Source of the DNA: Paralcaligenes sp. KSB-10
GTDB lineage: Bacteria > Pseudomonadota > Gammaproteobacteria > Burkholderiales > Burkholderiaceae_B
Length of the DNA: 64,000 nucleotides
Assembly (NCBI RefSeq): GCF_021266465.1
Contig: NZ_CP089848.1
Span: 3,596,001-3,660,000, forward strand
Reading direction: 5' to 3'
In this document: piece after piece, positions 1 to 8,678 of the stretch
Position numbering within the stretch: position 1 is the stretch's first letter
How the letters are laid out: each line of letters starts with the position of its first letter
Translations under genes and position numbers: made by a program
The notes under the pieces: generated by a model
Databases searched by the model: none
The model's input: only the letters and a program-made list of their open reading frames with translations
Told to the model about the DNA's origin: nothing

Positions 1-48
1 GCCGTGTGCGCCGCATGAGCCTGCGGCTTGCCGCCAGGGTGCCGCGGT

Positions 49-1317
49 TCAGGAGCCGGCCGAGGCGATTCCCGCCTGCTCCAGTATGGCCAGCAGCAGC
101 ACGTTGCCGCCGGCTTGAATGTGTTCCGGCTTGGCGTCTTCGATTTCATTATGGCTGATGCCGTCTTTGCAGGGAATGAAGATCATGGCCGTGGGTGCCA
201 CGCGGGCCAGGTAAACGGCGTCATGGCCGGCACCGCTGACGATATCGGTATGCGTGAAGCCCAATTGGTCGGCGGCATTGCGCACGGCCTGGATCTGTTC
301 CTGGTGGAAAGGTTGCGGCGGGAAGTAAACCACTTGCTCAATGTCGATCGCGAGAGTGCTGTCCGCCCGCAGTTCGCGGCATGCGGCGTGCAGCGCGGCG
401 TCCATGGAACTCAATACCTCGTCCGAGGCGGCGCGCAGATCGACACTGAGTTTCACGCGCCCAGGAATGACATTGCGCGAGTTGGGAAAGTTGTCGATCC
501 ATCCGACGGTACCGCGCCCGTGGGGAGCGTGGGTGAGCGCGATCCGGTTGACCGACTGGATCAAACCGGCGGCGGCCAGCAGGGCATCCTTGCGCAACTC
601 CATGGGCGTGGGGCCGGCATGGGCTTCCATGCCGGTGATGGTGATGTCATACCAGCGCTGGCCCAGGGCCCCGGTCACGACGCCTATGGTGTCTTGCCTG
701 GCTTCGAGTATGGGGCCCTGTTCGATGTGCGCTTCGAAGTAGGCCTTGATGGGAAAGTGTTGGCTGCGTGTATTGCCGGCATAGCCTATGCTGTTCAGGG
801 CGCTGGCGACACTGATGTTCTGCGCATCGGTTTGCGCAAGCGTCTCGGCCAATGGGAAGGCATCCACGAAAACGCCCGAGCCCATCATGACGGGTACGAA
901 GCGCGAACCTTCTTCATTGGTCCACACCACCACTTCGATGGGCGCCTCGGTGCGGATTTGGCGATCGTTGAGGGTGCGCAGCACTTCCAGCCCCGCCAGG
1001 ACGCCGTAATTGCCGTCGAATTTCCCCCCGGTGGGCTGGGTATCGATATGGCTGCCGGTGAGTACCGGCGGCAAATCATTATTGCGACCCGGGCGGCGGG
1101 CGAAAATATTGCCGATTTCATCGATGCGGATCGAGCAGCCAATGTCCTTGGCCCATTGCACGAACTGGTCGCGCCCCTGGCGGTCGAGTTCGGTCAGGGC
1201 CAGGCGGCAGACACCCCCTTTTGGGGTGGCGCCGATTTTCGCCAGCGACATGAGCGATTGCCAGAGGCGATCGCCATTGATGTGCAGAGTCGCGCTTGCA
1301 GAGAGGGATGAATTCAT
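49..1317 (-). CDS. Zn-dependent amidohydrolase (allantoate amidohydrolase / N-carbamoyl-L-amino acid hydrolase family)
   Basis: A 422-residue M20-type cytoplasmic hydrolase that is expected to cleave an N-carbamoyl or ureido group. Zinc ligands typical of the hydantoinase/carbamoylase family are visible: GSHIDTQ and GGKFDGNYG near residues 88-105, NEEGSRF near 134, AHIEQG near 192, and ISHNE near 386. The family normally has an N-terminal metal-binding catalytic domain and an inserted dimerisation domain, and the length fits. It lies 32 bp downstream of livF on the same strand and is probably the last gene of the Liv operon. That placement suggests that the transporter imports a ureido or carbamoyl compound for this enzyme. 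The exact substrate (allantoate, carbamoyl amino acid or ureidopropionate) cannot be told from the sequence. Confidence 0.85.
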   Translation of the reverse strand: MNSSLSASATLHINGDRLWQSLMSLAKIGATPKGGVCRLALTELDRQGRDQFVQWAKDIGCSIRIDEIGNIFARRPGRNNDLPPVLTGSHIDTQPTGGKFDGNYGVLAGLEVLRTLNDRQIRTEAPIEVVVWTNEEGSRFVPVMMGSGVFVDAFPLAETLAQTDAQNISVASALNSIGYAGNTRSQHFPIKAYFEAHIEQGPILEARQDTIGVVTGALGQRWYDITITGMEAHAGPTPMELRKDALLAAAGLIQSVNRIALTHAPHGRGTVGWIDNFPNSRNVIPGRVKLSVDLRAASDEVLSSMDAALHAACRELRADSTLAIDIEQVVYFPPQPFHQEQIQAVRNAADQLGFTHTDIVSGAGHDAVYLARVAPTAMIFIPCKDGISHNEIEDAKPEHIQAGGNVLLLAILEQAGIASAGS

Positions 1318-1349
1318 GGTGTTCTCGAATCGAAATTTCAGGGCGATGC

Positions 1350-2051
1350 TTACTGGACTGCCCCGACGCCCAGGTATTGATCTTTGGCGTACGTGTCGTG
1401 CATGAACGACGCGTTGTCGTTGCTGTAGACGATCTTGCCGCCTTCGATGATGTAGTGGCGTTCAGCCAGTTGAGTGCAGACTTCCAGGTTTTGTTCGACC
1501 AGCAGTATGGAAATTCCCTGGGCCTTGAGCAGCTTCAGCTGCGCGACGATTTCTTCCACGATGATCGGCGCCAGGCCTTCAACGGGTTCGTCAAGCATGA
1601 GCAGTTGGGGATGATTCATCAATGCGCGGCCTATGGCCAGCATTTGCTGTTCGCCTCCGGAGAGCTGCGCGCCGCCGTTGCGCCGCCGCTCGTATAGCCG
1701 TGGGAAGATTTTGTATATATCTTGCAGTGACCAGGGGGAGCCCTTTTTTCTACCCAGATTCAGGTTTTCTTCCACTGTCAGCAAACGGAAGATGCCGCGA
1801 TGTTCGGGCACCAGGCAAACCCCCCGGCCGGCAATCCGATAGGCGGGCAAGTGGGTGATGTCCTGCCCTTTGAACAGAACGGTTCCGCTTGCCGGCGCGA
1901 TCAGGCCGGCAATGCTTTTCAGCGTCGTGGATTTGCCCGCCCCATTGCGGCCCAGCAGCGTAACCAGCTCTCCCTGTCCGACTTCGATGGAAACGCCCTG
2001 GATGACGTGGCTTTTGCCGTAGTAGCTGTGTATCTCCTGTACCTTCAACAT
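1350..2051 (-). CDS. livF: Branched-chain amino acid-type ABC transporter, ATP-binding protein LivF
   Basis: A 233-residue ABC ATPase of the HAAT (LivF) type. It shows Walker A GRNGAGKST near residue 35, the signature LSGGEQQ near 129, and Walker B LLMLDEP near 150, followed by the switch His in the VEQN region. With LivG it should form the cytoplasmic ATPase pair that drives the LivHM permease. Its ATG overlaps the livG TAA by one base (TAATG), so the two are probably translationally coupled. The substrate is set by the binding protein and may not be a branched-chain amino acid in view of the downstream amidohydrolase. Confidence 0.9.
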   Translation of the reverse strand: MLKVQEIHSYYGKSHVIQGVSIEVGQGELVTLLGRNGAGKSTTLKSIAGLIAPASGTVLFKGQDITHLPAYRIAGRGVCLVPEHRGIFRLLTVEENLNLGRKKGSPWSLQDIYKIFPRLYERRRNGGAQLSGGEQQMLAIGRALMNHPQLLMLDEPVEGLAPIIVEEIVAQLKLLKAQGISILLVEQNLEVCTQLAERHYIIEGGKIVYSNDNASFMHDTYAKDQYLGVGAVQ

Positions 2052-2815
2052 TATCGGCCTCCGGTAATCATATTGCCCAGGTAGGCGCTTCTTACCCGGT
2101 CGTCCGACTTGATGGCCTGCGGTTCGCCCTCCACCAATACCTTGCCCTGCTGCATGACGGTAATTGTGTCGGAGATATCCATGACTATGCCCATATTGTG
2201 TTCAATCAGGATGACCGTGAGTTCATCGCGCAGGCTGTAAATCAGTTTCTTCATGGAGTCGATGTCGTCGATACCCATGCCGGATGTCGGCTCGTCCAGA
2301 AAGATGGCCCTGGGCCTGGCCGCCAGCGCCATGCCGACTTCGAGGCGCCTCTGCTGGCCGTGCGACAGCGCGCTGCTCAGCTTGTGCCTGACCTGGGTCA
2401 GGCCGACTTTCTCAAGTATGGCCTCGATCATGTCGGCTTGTTCGCGGCGCATTTTGATGAGCGACCATAATCGCAGTGCCTGCAAAGGGCGTATGCCTTG
2501 CGTGGCCAGCCTGAGGTTTTCATGGACCGACAGAGTGGGAAACAGCGAAGTGACCTGGAATGATCGCGCCATGCCGGCCTGCACCCGCTGATAATCCGCC
2601 CGCTGGCTGACATCGTGGCCGTCGAAAATAATCGACCCTTCCGTAAGAGGCACGGTACCGGTGAGCGAATGGAAAAGTGTGGTTTTTCCCGCCCCATTGG
2701 GGCCGATTACCGAGTGTATGGTTTTGGCCTGCACGCATAAATCGACGCCGGCCAGCGCCACGAATTTCCCGTAGCGTTTGACAATGTTGCGGGCTTCCAG
2801 AATGGGCTGGGTCAT
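2051..2815 (-). CDS. livG: Branched-chain amino acid-type ABC transporter, ATP-binding protein LivG
   Basis: A 254-residue ABC ATPase with Walker A GPNGAGKTT, a signature with His in place of the usual first Gly (LSHGQQRRLEVGMAL), Walker B AIFLDEPTSGM and a switch His in IEHNMG. The LSHGQQR variant is common in LivG-type proteins. It is the second ATPase of the Liv transporter. The start overlaps the livM stop in an ATGA arrangement, and the gene sits in the unbroken order binding protein, livH, livM, livG, livF, amidohydrolase. Confidence 0.9.
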   Translation of the reverse strand: MTQPILEARNIVKRYGKFVALAGVDLCVQAKTIHSVIGPNGAGKTTLFHSLTGTVPLTEGSIIFDGHDVSQRADYQRVQAGMARSFQVTSLFPTLSVHENLRLATQGIRPLQALRLWSLIKMRREQADMIEAILEKVGLTQVRHKLSSALSHGQQRRLEVGMALAARPRAIFLDEPTSGMGIDDIDSMKKLIYSLRDELTVILIEHNMGIVMDISDTITVMQQGKVLVEGEPQAIKSDDRVRSAYLGNMITGGR

Positions 2816-3795
2816 GGTTTGTGCTCCTTGGCCGGGCTATCCGCCCGATTGCCGCGGGCGCGTTTGAAGACCAGTTCACACAAGCCCCATAGCCCTCCTT
2901 GCAAATACAGGCTGACGACCATCAGCAGCAAGCCGAACAGCAGCAGCCAGCGCGGCCACAGGTCGGATAGCCAGTCGGACGCGATGACATACAGCGCCGC
3001 GCCCAGCACCGAAGCGAACAGATTACCGGTCCCGCCGATTACCGTGATGACCAGGATCGTTTCGCTGATGTGATAGTTGATGCTGGTCAGGGGCGCAATG
3101 CCGGTCATCATGGCGTACAGGGCCCCGGCCAGGGCCGTCGTGGCACCCGACACCATAAAGGCGACCAGCTTGAAAAGCCTGATGTTGTAGCCGATTGCCG
3201 TGGCGCGCGCCGGATTGTCGCGTATGGCGAGCAGCGTGCGGCCGAAAATCGATTCGACGATGCGTTGGAGCAGATAAAACACGATCAGAAAAATAATCGC
3301 GACGAAGCTGTAGTATTCCCAACTGGTTTTATTGGGCAGCAGCGTGTGGCCGAATGCGGTGAGCGGCAGCGTGGGAATGTTCAACAAGCCATTGTCGCCG
3401 CCGGTCCAGTCCGGCAGCGAGTACGCCAGGAAATAAAACATCTGCGCCAGCGCGAGCGTGAGCATGACGAAGTAAACGCCTTTTTGCCGTATGCTGAGCC
3501 AGCCGACCGCCGCGGCGACAAGCGCTCCGACCAGCATGGCCAGAAGCAGGGTCAGCGGCATGGACAGGCTGGTGCGCGTCAAGGCAATGCCCAGGGCGTA
3601 GCTGCCTGCGCCGAAGAAGATCCCCTGGCCGAAGGACAGCAGGCCCGTGTATCCCAGCAAAACATTGCATGCGAGCGCCGCCAGGGCGTAAATCAGCACC
3701 TCGGTGGCCAGTGAGCCCGACTTCAGGAGCAAGGGCAGGAGCAGGACGGCGGCCAGGGCCAGGAGCAGGAATCGGTGTTTGTGCAGCAGTTCCAT
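2812..3795 (-). CDS. livM: Branched-chain amino acid-type ABC transporter, permease LivM
   Basis: A 327-residue integral membrane protein with about nine to ten hydrophobic helices. It has the LivM hallmark GYTGLLSFGQGIFFGAGSY near residues 48-66 and the cytoplasmic coupling loop RDNPARATAIGYN near 194. It pairs with LivH to form the translocation channel in the inner membrane. The ATG follows the livH TGA directly (TGAATG), so the two are probably coupled. A basic tail (FKRARGNR) closes the protein. Confidence 0.9.
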   Translation of the reverse strand: MELLHKHRFLLLALAAVLLLPLLLKSGSLATEVLIYALAALACNVLLGYTGLLSFGQGIFFGAGSYALGIALTRTSLSMPLTLLLAMLVGALVAAAVGWLSIRQKGVYFVMLTLALAQMFYFLAYSLPDWTGGDNGLLNIPTLPLTAFGHTLLPNKTSWEYYSFVAIIFLIVFYLLQRIVESIFGRTLLAIRDNPARATAIGYNIRLFKLVAFMVSGATTALAGALYAMMTGIAPLTSINYHISETILVITVIGGTGNLFASVLGAALYVIASDWLSDLWPRWLLLFGLLLMVVSLYLQGGLWGLCELVFKRARGNRADSPAKEHKP

Positions 3796-4653
3796 TCAGG
3801 CTCTCCCCATCAGGCCGTTGGGGCGCAATAGCAGGACCAGCGCCATTGAGACATAGATCATCAGGCTGGCGCCCTGGGGCCACAAGGTACTCATGATGCT
3901 TTGCACGATGCCCACCAGCAATCCGCCCAGAAGAGCTCCGGAAAAACTGCCCATGCCGCCCACCACGACGACGACAAACGCGACGGCGAGGGCTTCAATG
4001 CCCATGAAGGGTTCCACGCCGCGCAGCGGCGCGGCAAGCGTCCCCGCCAGGCCGGCGGTAGCGGCGCCGAGGGCAAATACCAGGCCAAAAATTCGATGCA
4101 CATTGATGCTGAGCAGCGTCACCATCTCGGGAGATTCGCTGCCGGCCCGCACGATGCTGCCCAGGCGGGTGCGCTCAAGCAGCAGCCATATCAGTGTAGC
4201 CAGGACCGCAGTGAAGACGATGACAAAAAGGCGGTATTTGGGATAGATGAAGCCGCCCCAGATGATTACCCCTTTCAATAGATCAGGGGGCGGAACATTC
4301 ACACCGACCGGCCCCCATACAAGTATGACCAGTTCCTGTATGGCGAGTGCCAGGCCAACCGTGAACAGGATGTGGAATTCGTGAGGCAGGTTATAGACCT
4401 TGCGCAGGATGAGTTTTTCCGTCAGCCACGCAAGCGCACCGACGATGCACGGGCCGATCAGCAATGTCCACCAGAAGTTCACCCCCCACTGCAGGGCCTG
4501 GTAGCACGCGTAAGCGCCCAGCACATAAAAGGCGCCGTGCGCGAAGTTGACAAACCGCAGCAGGCCGAAAACGATGGACAGGCCCACGGCAAGCAAAAAA
4601 TAAAGCATGCCGATGCCGATGCCATTAATGACTTGCAGGAGATAAACATTCAT
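3796..4653 (-). CDS. livH: Branched-chain amino acid-type ABC transporter, permease LivH
   Basis: A 285-residue permease with about eight transmembrane helices. The LivH signature VFGLLRFVNFAHGAFYVLG lies near residues 28-46, the coupling loop RAGSESPEMVTLLSINV is in the middle, and GGMGSFSGALLGG is near 232. It forms the membrane channel with LivM. It begins 135 bp after the binding-protein gene; that gap holds a strong stem-loop that may set the ratio of binding protein to permease. Confidence 0.9.
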   Translation of the reverse strand: MNVYLLQVINGIGIGMLYFLLAVGLSIVFGLLRFVNFAHGAFYVLGAYACYQALQWGVNFWWTLLIGPCIVGALAWLTEKLILRKVYNLPHEFHILFTVGLALAIQELVILVWGPVGVNVPPPDLLKGVIIWGGFIYPKYRLFVIVFTAVLATLIWLLLERTRLGSIVRAGSESPEMVTLLSINVHRIFGLVFALGAATAGLAGTLAAPLRGVEPFMGIEALAVAFVVVVVGGMGSFSGALLGGLLVGIVQSIMSTLWPQGASLMIYVSMALVLLLRPNGLMGRA

Positions 4654-4733
4654 AGGCGGGTTCGACCCTAGGAGGAAGTGCGGCTTTTCGACAGGTTCAA
4701 CCCTGCAAGCGGAAAATGCTGTCGGCGCCGTAC

Positions 4734-4770
4734 CGCGCCACCGCTACCCTGTTTCAGGGCCGGCGGCGCG
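4734..4770 (-). other. Intercistronic stem-loop between binding-protein gene and livH
   Basis: A long hairpin lies 18 bp downstream of the binding-protein stop. Outer arms CGCGCCACCG (4734-4743) and CGGCGGCGCG (4761-4770) pair with one mismatch. An inner 5-bp stem CCCTG/CAGGG encloses a TTT loop. There is no T-run after it, so it looks like an mRNA-stabilising or attenuating element rather than a full terminator. Such elements often follow binding-protein genes so that these are expressed above the permeases. The function is inferred. Confidence 0.5.
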
Positions 4771-4788
4771 GGATGGCGGGGCGACGCC

Positions 4789-6000
4789 TCAGGTAGACAT
4801 TTTGCAGCCCGCTTCCGCGACTGACAGGAAAGACTGGCCCGAGTGCAGGATCTCGCAGTAATCGTCCTTGTCTTTCATTTTGTTTTTGGCCTTTCCTTTC
4901 AGCAGGTAATAATTCTTGATGACCTGGTGGTCTTCTTTGCGTATTTGTTCAGGGCCTGTCAGGCCGTCGTAGCGGGCGCCTTCCATGGCCGCAATGACTT
5001 TGGCCGGATCGGTGGAGCCCGCCTTGTTGATGCCGTCTATCATCAGCTTGGTGCAAATATAGGAACCTGCCAGACTGTAGTTGGGGTTCATCTTGAACTT
5101 GGCCTGGGTCTGTTTTACCAGGGTATGGTTCAGCGGGCTATCGATGCCGTGCCAATACTGCACGCCGAAATAAACGCCTTCGCACAGATCGGCGCCGAGC
5201 GATTCGAATTGTTCCAGGCCCGAAGCCCAGGCAATCAGGATGGTGGTCTTGGTTTTCATGCCGAAGCTGACGGCCTGGCGCAAGGTTTCCGAGCTTTGCG
5301 AACCGAAATTCAGAAGCAGCAGGACATCGGGCTTGGCTGCCATGGCATTGGTGAGATAGCCGCTGAATTCCCGTTCGTCCAGGGCATGATAGCTATTGCC
5401 GACGTGCTCGAGCCCGTTCTTGCTGAGCAGGTTTTTGGTTGCGGTGAGCAGGCCTTCGCCGAACACGTATTTGGGTGTAATCGTGTACCAGCGCTTGGCC
5501 TTGGGCATCATTTTGATGAGCGGGCCAACGGTTTCCTGTATTGCGCCATAGGTGGGCACCGACCAGCGGAAGGTGGCGCGGTTGCAATCGACTCCAGTGA
5601 CTTCATCGGCCCCCACGGTGGTGACGAAAACGCCTCCCAGCTTGTCGATGGCCTTGCCCATGGCCAGTCCCACCGATGACAGCACCCCGCCGGCAAAGAA
5701 ATGGGCGTTGGATTGCTGGAACAAGTCTTGCACCTGGCGGATGCCGACGGCCGGCTTGCCCTGGGAGTCCAGGATCTTGTATTGCAGCGGACGGTTCAGT
5801 GCCTTGCCGGTTTCTTCGATGATGAGCTGCATGCCCAGGGCAGCGTATTTTCCGTTAGCGGCAAATGGGCCCGACATGGAGTTTGGGCAGCCAAACAGAA
5901 TGGGGCCGGAATCGCTTGCGGCAAATGCTGTTTTCAAACCAAGCAATGGGGTTGACATGGCCGCCATGGCACCGATCTTGAGTAGTTCTCGTCTGTTCAT
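4789..6000 (-). CDS. Liv-type periplasmic substrate-binding protein (HAAT family)
   Basis: A 403-residue type I periplasmic binding protein, first gene of the transporter operon. I start it at 6000 because a GGAG ribosome-binding site precedes that ATG by 8 nt; the frame is open upstream but has no such site. The N terminus MNRRELLKIGAMAAM followed by a hydrophobic stretch and AFA-A looks like a Tat-type signal peptide with twin arginines. The mature part begins GPILFGCPNSMSGPFAANG, the usual ligand-loop start of the family. The ligand is unknown. The C-terminal amidohydrolase of the operon hints at a ureido, carbamoyl or amide compound rather than leucine. Confidence 0.85.
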   Translation of the reverse strand: MNRRELLKIGAMAAMSTPLLGLKTAFAASDSGPILFGCPNSMSGPFAANGKYAALGMQLIIEETGKALNRPLQYKILDSQGKPAVGIRQVQDLFQQSNAHFFAGGVLSSVGLAMGKAIDKLGGVFVTTVGADEVTGVDCNRATFRWSVPTYGAIQETVGPLIKMMPKAKRWYTITPKYVFGEGLLTATKNLLSKNGLEHVGNSYHALDEREFSGYLTNAMAAKPDVLLLLNFGSQSSETLRQAVSFGMKTKTTILIAWASGLEQFESLGADLCEGVYFGVQYWHGIDSPLNHTLVKQTQAKFKMNPNYSLAGSYICTKLMIDGINKAGSTDPAKVIAAMEGARYDGLTGPEQIRKEDHQVIKNYYLLKGKAKNKMKDKDDYCEILHSGQSFLSVAEAGCKMST

Positions 6001-6614
6001 AAGTTGTCTCCGTGGTGTGATTATGTTCAAGCTCATGAGATCAGGATGAAGGAAGTGGCGTGCGCGGTGTCCTTTATTCTGTATCCGGATCGATTCTGAG
6101 TGCTGTATGGCATCATGGAAATATACGGTTAGCCCAAATAAATCAAACTGTATAGGTAAAAATCAAATTTCTGTACTGATTTATGAGCTGCACTATACCG
6201 AAAGGCGTGATCCGGCGTATGTATTAAACAGCGTGTGGCGCCGAAATGGAATGGGCGTTGACCATGGCGGGGTGCCGCGACACGGTGGCGCCGCAAACGG
6301 GGCTGGCCGAGAGGTGCAATTAACAGGTGGACCAGGCGCATGGCAGCGTTCTTTACTCTTTTAATACAACAATTTATATCGTAAATTTAATAAAGCTGTT
6401 GCACAATGGCCGCTGAAGCAACCCCTGGCTCGAAAAATTTGCTATTGTCACAAAAATAAACAGTTGGCGAATAATGATGAGCCCAACTATACTTGACAAC
6501 TAAGTGACTATAGCCTAGTGGTTGCTGCACCTAATTTTGCCGGGACATACGATGTTTTATCAAGTAGGTAATGAAGAGATCAGCGTTGCCGACGATAAAA
6601 GTAAGAGGCTTGCC
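6001..6614. other. Intergenic region between the Liv operon and rpfR, divergent promoters
   Basis: The 614-bp gap separates two divergent genes and is richer in A and T than its surroundings, mostly around 6120-6180 and 6360-6480. I see no convincing gene: short open frames here lack ribosome-binding sites and recognisable protein sequence. A TTGACA box at 6493-6498 lies 17 nt before a weak -10 match TAGTGG (6516-6521). It could be the rpfR promoter with a leader of about 85 nt. No clear sigma-70 boxes were found for the leftward Liv operon. No terminator or riboswitch fold was recognised. Confidence 0.4.
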
Positions 6615-8609
6615 ATGCTGGATGACGACGTAACCGAATCACTGCTGTTTACCTATTTTGGTACTAGAAGCCCTTTCTGGCAGCTTTCGGCTGACAGCGA
6701 TGCTTTGCAGCTGGCTGGCGTCAAGGGCATCCCAAACCTGGCTGTTGCGCTGGTGCCCGAGCAGGCACGTGAAATCCGGGCCTTCTCGGGGGTGACCTCG
6801 CATGCAGAAATAGACATCAAGCTTTTTGGCGAATCCCAGAAACTGAGCCTGGTTGGCAAGAAGAATGGCGCCAATTCCTGGTCGGGAACCGCGTCCGACT
6901 ACATGGACACGCCCACCGTTGCCAAAGATCTCGCGCACGGACTCGAGTTCGCCGAGCAAGTCATATCCGAAGTGAATTCCCTGGTGGTCATCATCGACCA
7001 CAACAGCAATATCCTGCGATTCAACCGCCTGTGCGAAGAAGTGACCGGCTTGCGCGAAAAAGACGTAATCGGCAAAAATGCGCATGCTTTCATGCGATCC
7101 GACGAACAGGCGGCTTCGCGCGCCAACATCAGCGATTTCTTTAAAAATTCCTCGTCGTACGAAGTCGAGCGCCATATCAACACGCTCAACGGCCCGCGTA
7201 CGATCCTGTGGCGCAACAAATTCGTGCAAAGCGGCAGCGGTCCCGACGAACGCTACCTGGTCTGCTCGGGTACCGATGTTACCGAAGAGCGCAAGGCCCA
7301 GGCCAAATTGCTCGAGCTTGCCACTGTCGATACGCTGACCGGCTTGCCGAACCGGCACGCCATCTACGAGAAAATCACGGCATCCCTGCAAAGCGGCGAT
7401 CGCTTCGGCATTCTTTTCCTCGACCTCGATAACTTCAAGCAGGTCAACGATCACTATGGCCATCTGGTCGGCGACAGTCTCATCCAGGCCGTGGCCCTGA
7501 ATATCAAGGCCTGCATGCGCGAGGGCGACAGCGTTGCCCGCCTTGGCGGCGACGAATTCCTGGTCTTGGTCCAGAATGCCTCGTTCGCCCTGATGGAAAG
7601 TGTCGCGCAGCGAATTACCGATCGTCTCAAGAACCCGATCAGCCTGGGGTTGATCGAAGTCTATACCGGTTGCTCGATCGGCATTGCGCTCTGCCCCGAA
7701 CATGGCGATACGCTGGATCACCTCATTCGCTGTGCGGATACGGCCATGTACGTAGCCAAAGACGCCGGCAAACGCACGTATCGCGTGTTCTCGCCCGATA
7801 TGGACAACAGGGTTTCCGAGTTCGTCTGGCTGGACGTCAACTTGCGCAAAGCCCTCGATGCCGACGACCAACTGGTGCTTTATTACCAGCCCAAGCTGTG
7901 CCTGAAAACTGGTGTGGTTCGCAGCGTCGAGGCCTTGCTGCGGTGGGACTCGCCTGACCGCGGGCGCATACAGCCTCTGGATTTCATCTCGTACGCCGAA
8001 GACTCTGGCCTGATCGTTCCGCTGGGTCGCTGGGTCATGAGAACGGCGGCAAAACAGGCCGCGGCCTGGAAAGCTCGCGGTTTGGATATTCGCGTTGCGA
8101 TAAACGTATCCGCGCGCCAGTTGTGCAGCTCGACGGTTGTTCAGGATTTTGCCGAAGCGCTGCGGCAGGCCGGCCAGACTCAATGCCTGCTCGACCTCGA
8201 ACTGACCGAAAGCTGCCTGGTTGATGACGAAGCCCTGGCCCATGCCGTGATTCGCCAGTTCCGCGACCTCGGGGCTCAAGTTCACCTCGACGATTTCGGA
8301 ACCGGCTACTCTTCCCTATCCCAATTGGCCCGCCTGCCGCTCGATGTGATCAAGCTGGATCGCAGTTTCATTAGCTCCATCAACGAAAATGCCACCTCGC
8401 AGGCGCTGGTCCGGTCAATGGTCGCGGTCGCACAGCAACTGAAGTTCAAGGTTGTTGCGGAAGGCGTTGAAACCGAAGCGGAAGCCGAATTCCTCAAGAG
8501 CATCGATGTCGATGACGCCCAGGGTTACCTGTATGGGCGGCCTATGCCGGCAAAAGAGTTCGAGGAATGGCTCAACAACAAGGGCAAGAAGCTACGGCTC
8601 GTAGCCTGA
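6615..8609 (+). CDS. rpfR: RpfR-like DSF receptor: FI domain-PAS-GGDEF-EAL cyclic-di-GMP enzyme
   Basis: A 664-residue soluble protein with the order N-terminal RpfF-interaction-like region (1-95), PAS (about 105-220), GGDEF (about 235-390) and EAL (about 400-655). I start at 6615 because AAGAGG precedes it by 6 nt and the length then matches E. coli PdeR/Gmr (about 661 residues), whose N terminus aligns (LFTYFGTRSPFWQL against LYNFLGSHNPYWRL). The frame is open back to TTG 6522 and ATG 6552. GGDEF is intact at 311-315 with an RxxD I-site (REGD) five residues before it. EAL is intact (E439-A-L), with ELTES and DDFGTGYSSL. In Burkholderia, RpfR binds the DSF-type signal at the PAS domain and then degrades c-di-GMP. 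The convergent neighbour rpfF supports this name. Confidence 0.85.
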   Translation: MLDDDVTESLLFTYFGTRSPFWQLSADSDALQLAGVKGIPNLAVALVPEQAREIRAFSGVTSHAEIDIKLFGESQKLSLVGKKNGANSWSGTASDYMDTPTVAKDLAHGLEFAEQVISEVNSLVVIIDHNSNILRFNRLCEEVTGLREKDVIGKNAHAFMRSDEQAASRANISDFFKNSSSYEVERHINTLNGPRTILWRNKFVQSGSGPDERYLVCSGTDVTEERKAQAKLLELATVDTLTGLPNRHAIYEKITASLQSGDRFGILFLDLDNFKQVNDHYGHLVGDSLIQAVALNIKACMREGDSVARLGGDEFLVLVQNASFALMESVAQRITDRLKNPISLGLIEVYTGCSIGIALCPEHGDTLDHLIRCADTAMYVAKDAGKRTYRVFSPDMDNRVSEFVWLDVNLRKALDADDQLVLYYQPKLCLKTGVVRSVEALLRWDSPDRGRIQPLDFISYAEDSGLIVPLGRWVMRTAAKQAAAWKARGLDIRVAINVSARQLCSSTVVQDFAEALRQAGQTQCLLDLELTESCLVDDEALAHAVIRQFRDLGAQVHLDDFGTGYSSLSQLARLPLDVIKLDRSFISSINENATSQALVRSMVAVAQQLKFKVVAEGVETEAEAEFLKSIDVDDAQGYLYGRPMPAKEFEEWLNNKGKKLRLVA

Positions 8610-8633
8610 GCTTGCCGGAACGCGCCCCGGCCA

Positions 8634-8663
8634 TGTTCCCCAGGCCTGGGGAACACGCTTTTG
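8634..8663 (+). terminator. Palindromic terminator between rpfR and rpfF
   Basis: A perfect 22-nt palindrome at 8634-8655 (arms TGTTCCCCAGG / CCTGGGGAACA) lies 24 bp after the rpfR stop and is followed on the plus strand by CGCTTTT. It can act as an intrinsic terminator for rpfR, with a short T-run. It also lies just past the rpfF stop on the other strand, where no T-run follows. Confidence 0.6.
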
Positions 8664-8678
8664 AGTTGCAACGCTGGC

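Noticed and set aside
28-1311. Long open frame of 427 codons on the plus strand opposite the amidohydrolase
   Set aside because: It mirrors the minus-strand gene codon by codon, a usual effect of GC-rich third positions, and its protein resembles no family. The opposite strand encodes a clear enzyme with all metal ligands.
6107-6364. 85-codon plus-strand frame in the gap before rpfR
   Set aside because: No ribosome-binding site and no protein-like composition; codon usage changes abruptly along the frame.
6426-6442. Possible sigma-54 promoter TGGC...TTTGC before rpfR
   Set aside because: The GG and GC pairs are two bases too far apart for the fixed -24/-12 spacing.
6639-8285. 548-codon minus-strand frame within rpfR
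   Set aside because: It is antisense to a well-supported PAS-GGDEF-EAL gene, has no ribosome-binding site and lacks recognisable motifs.
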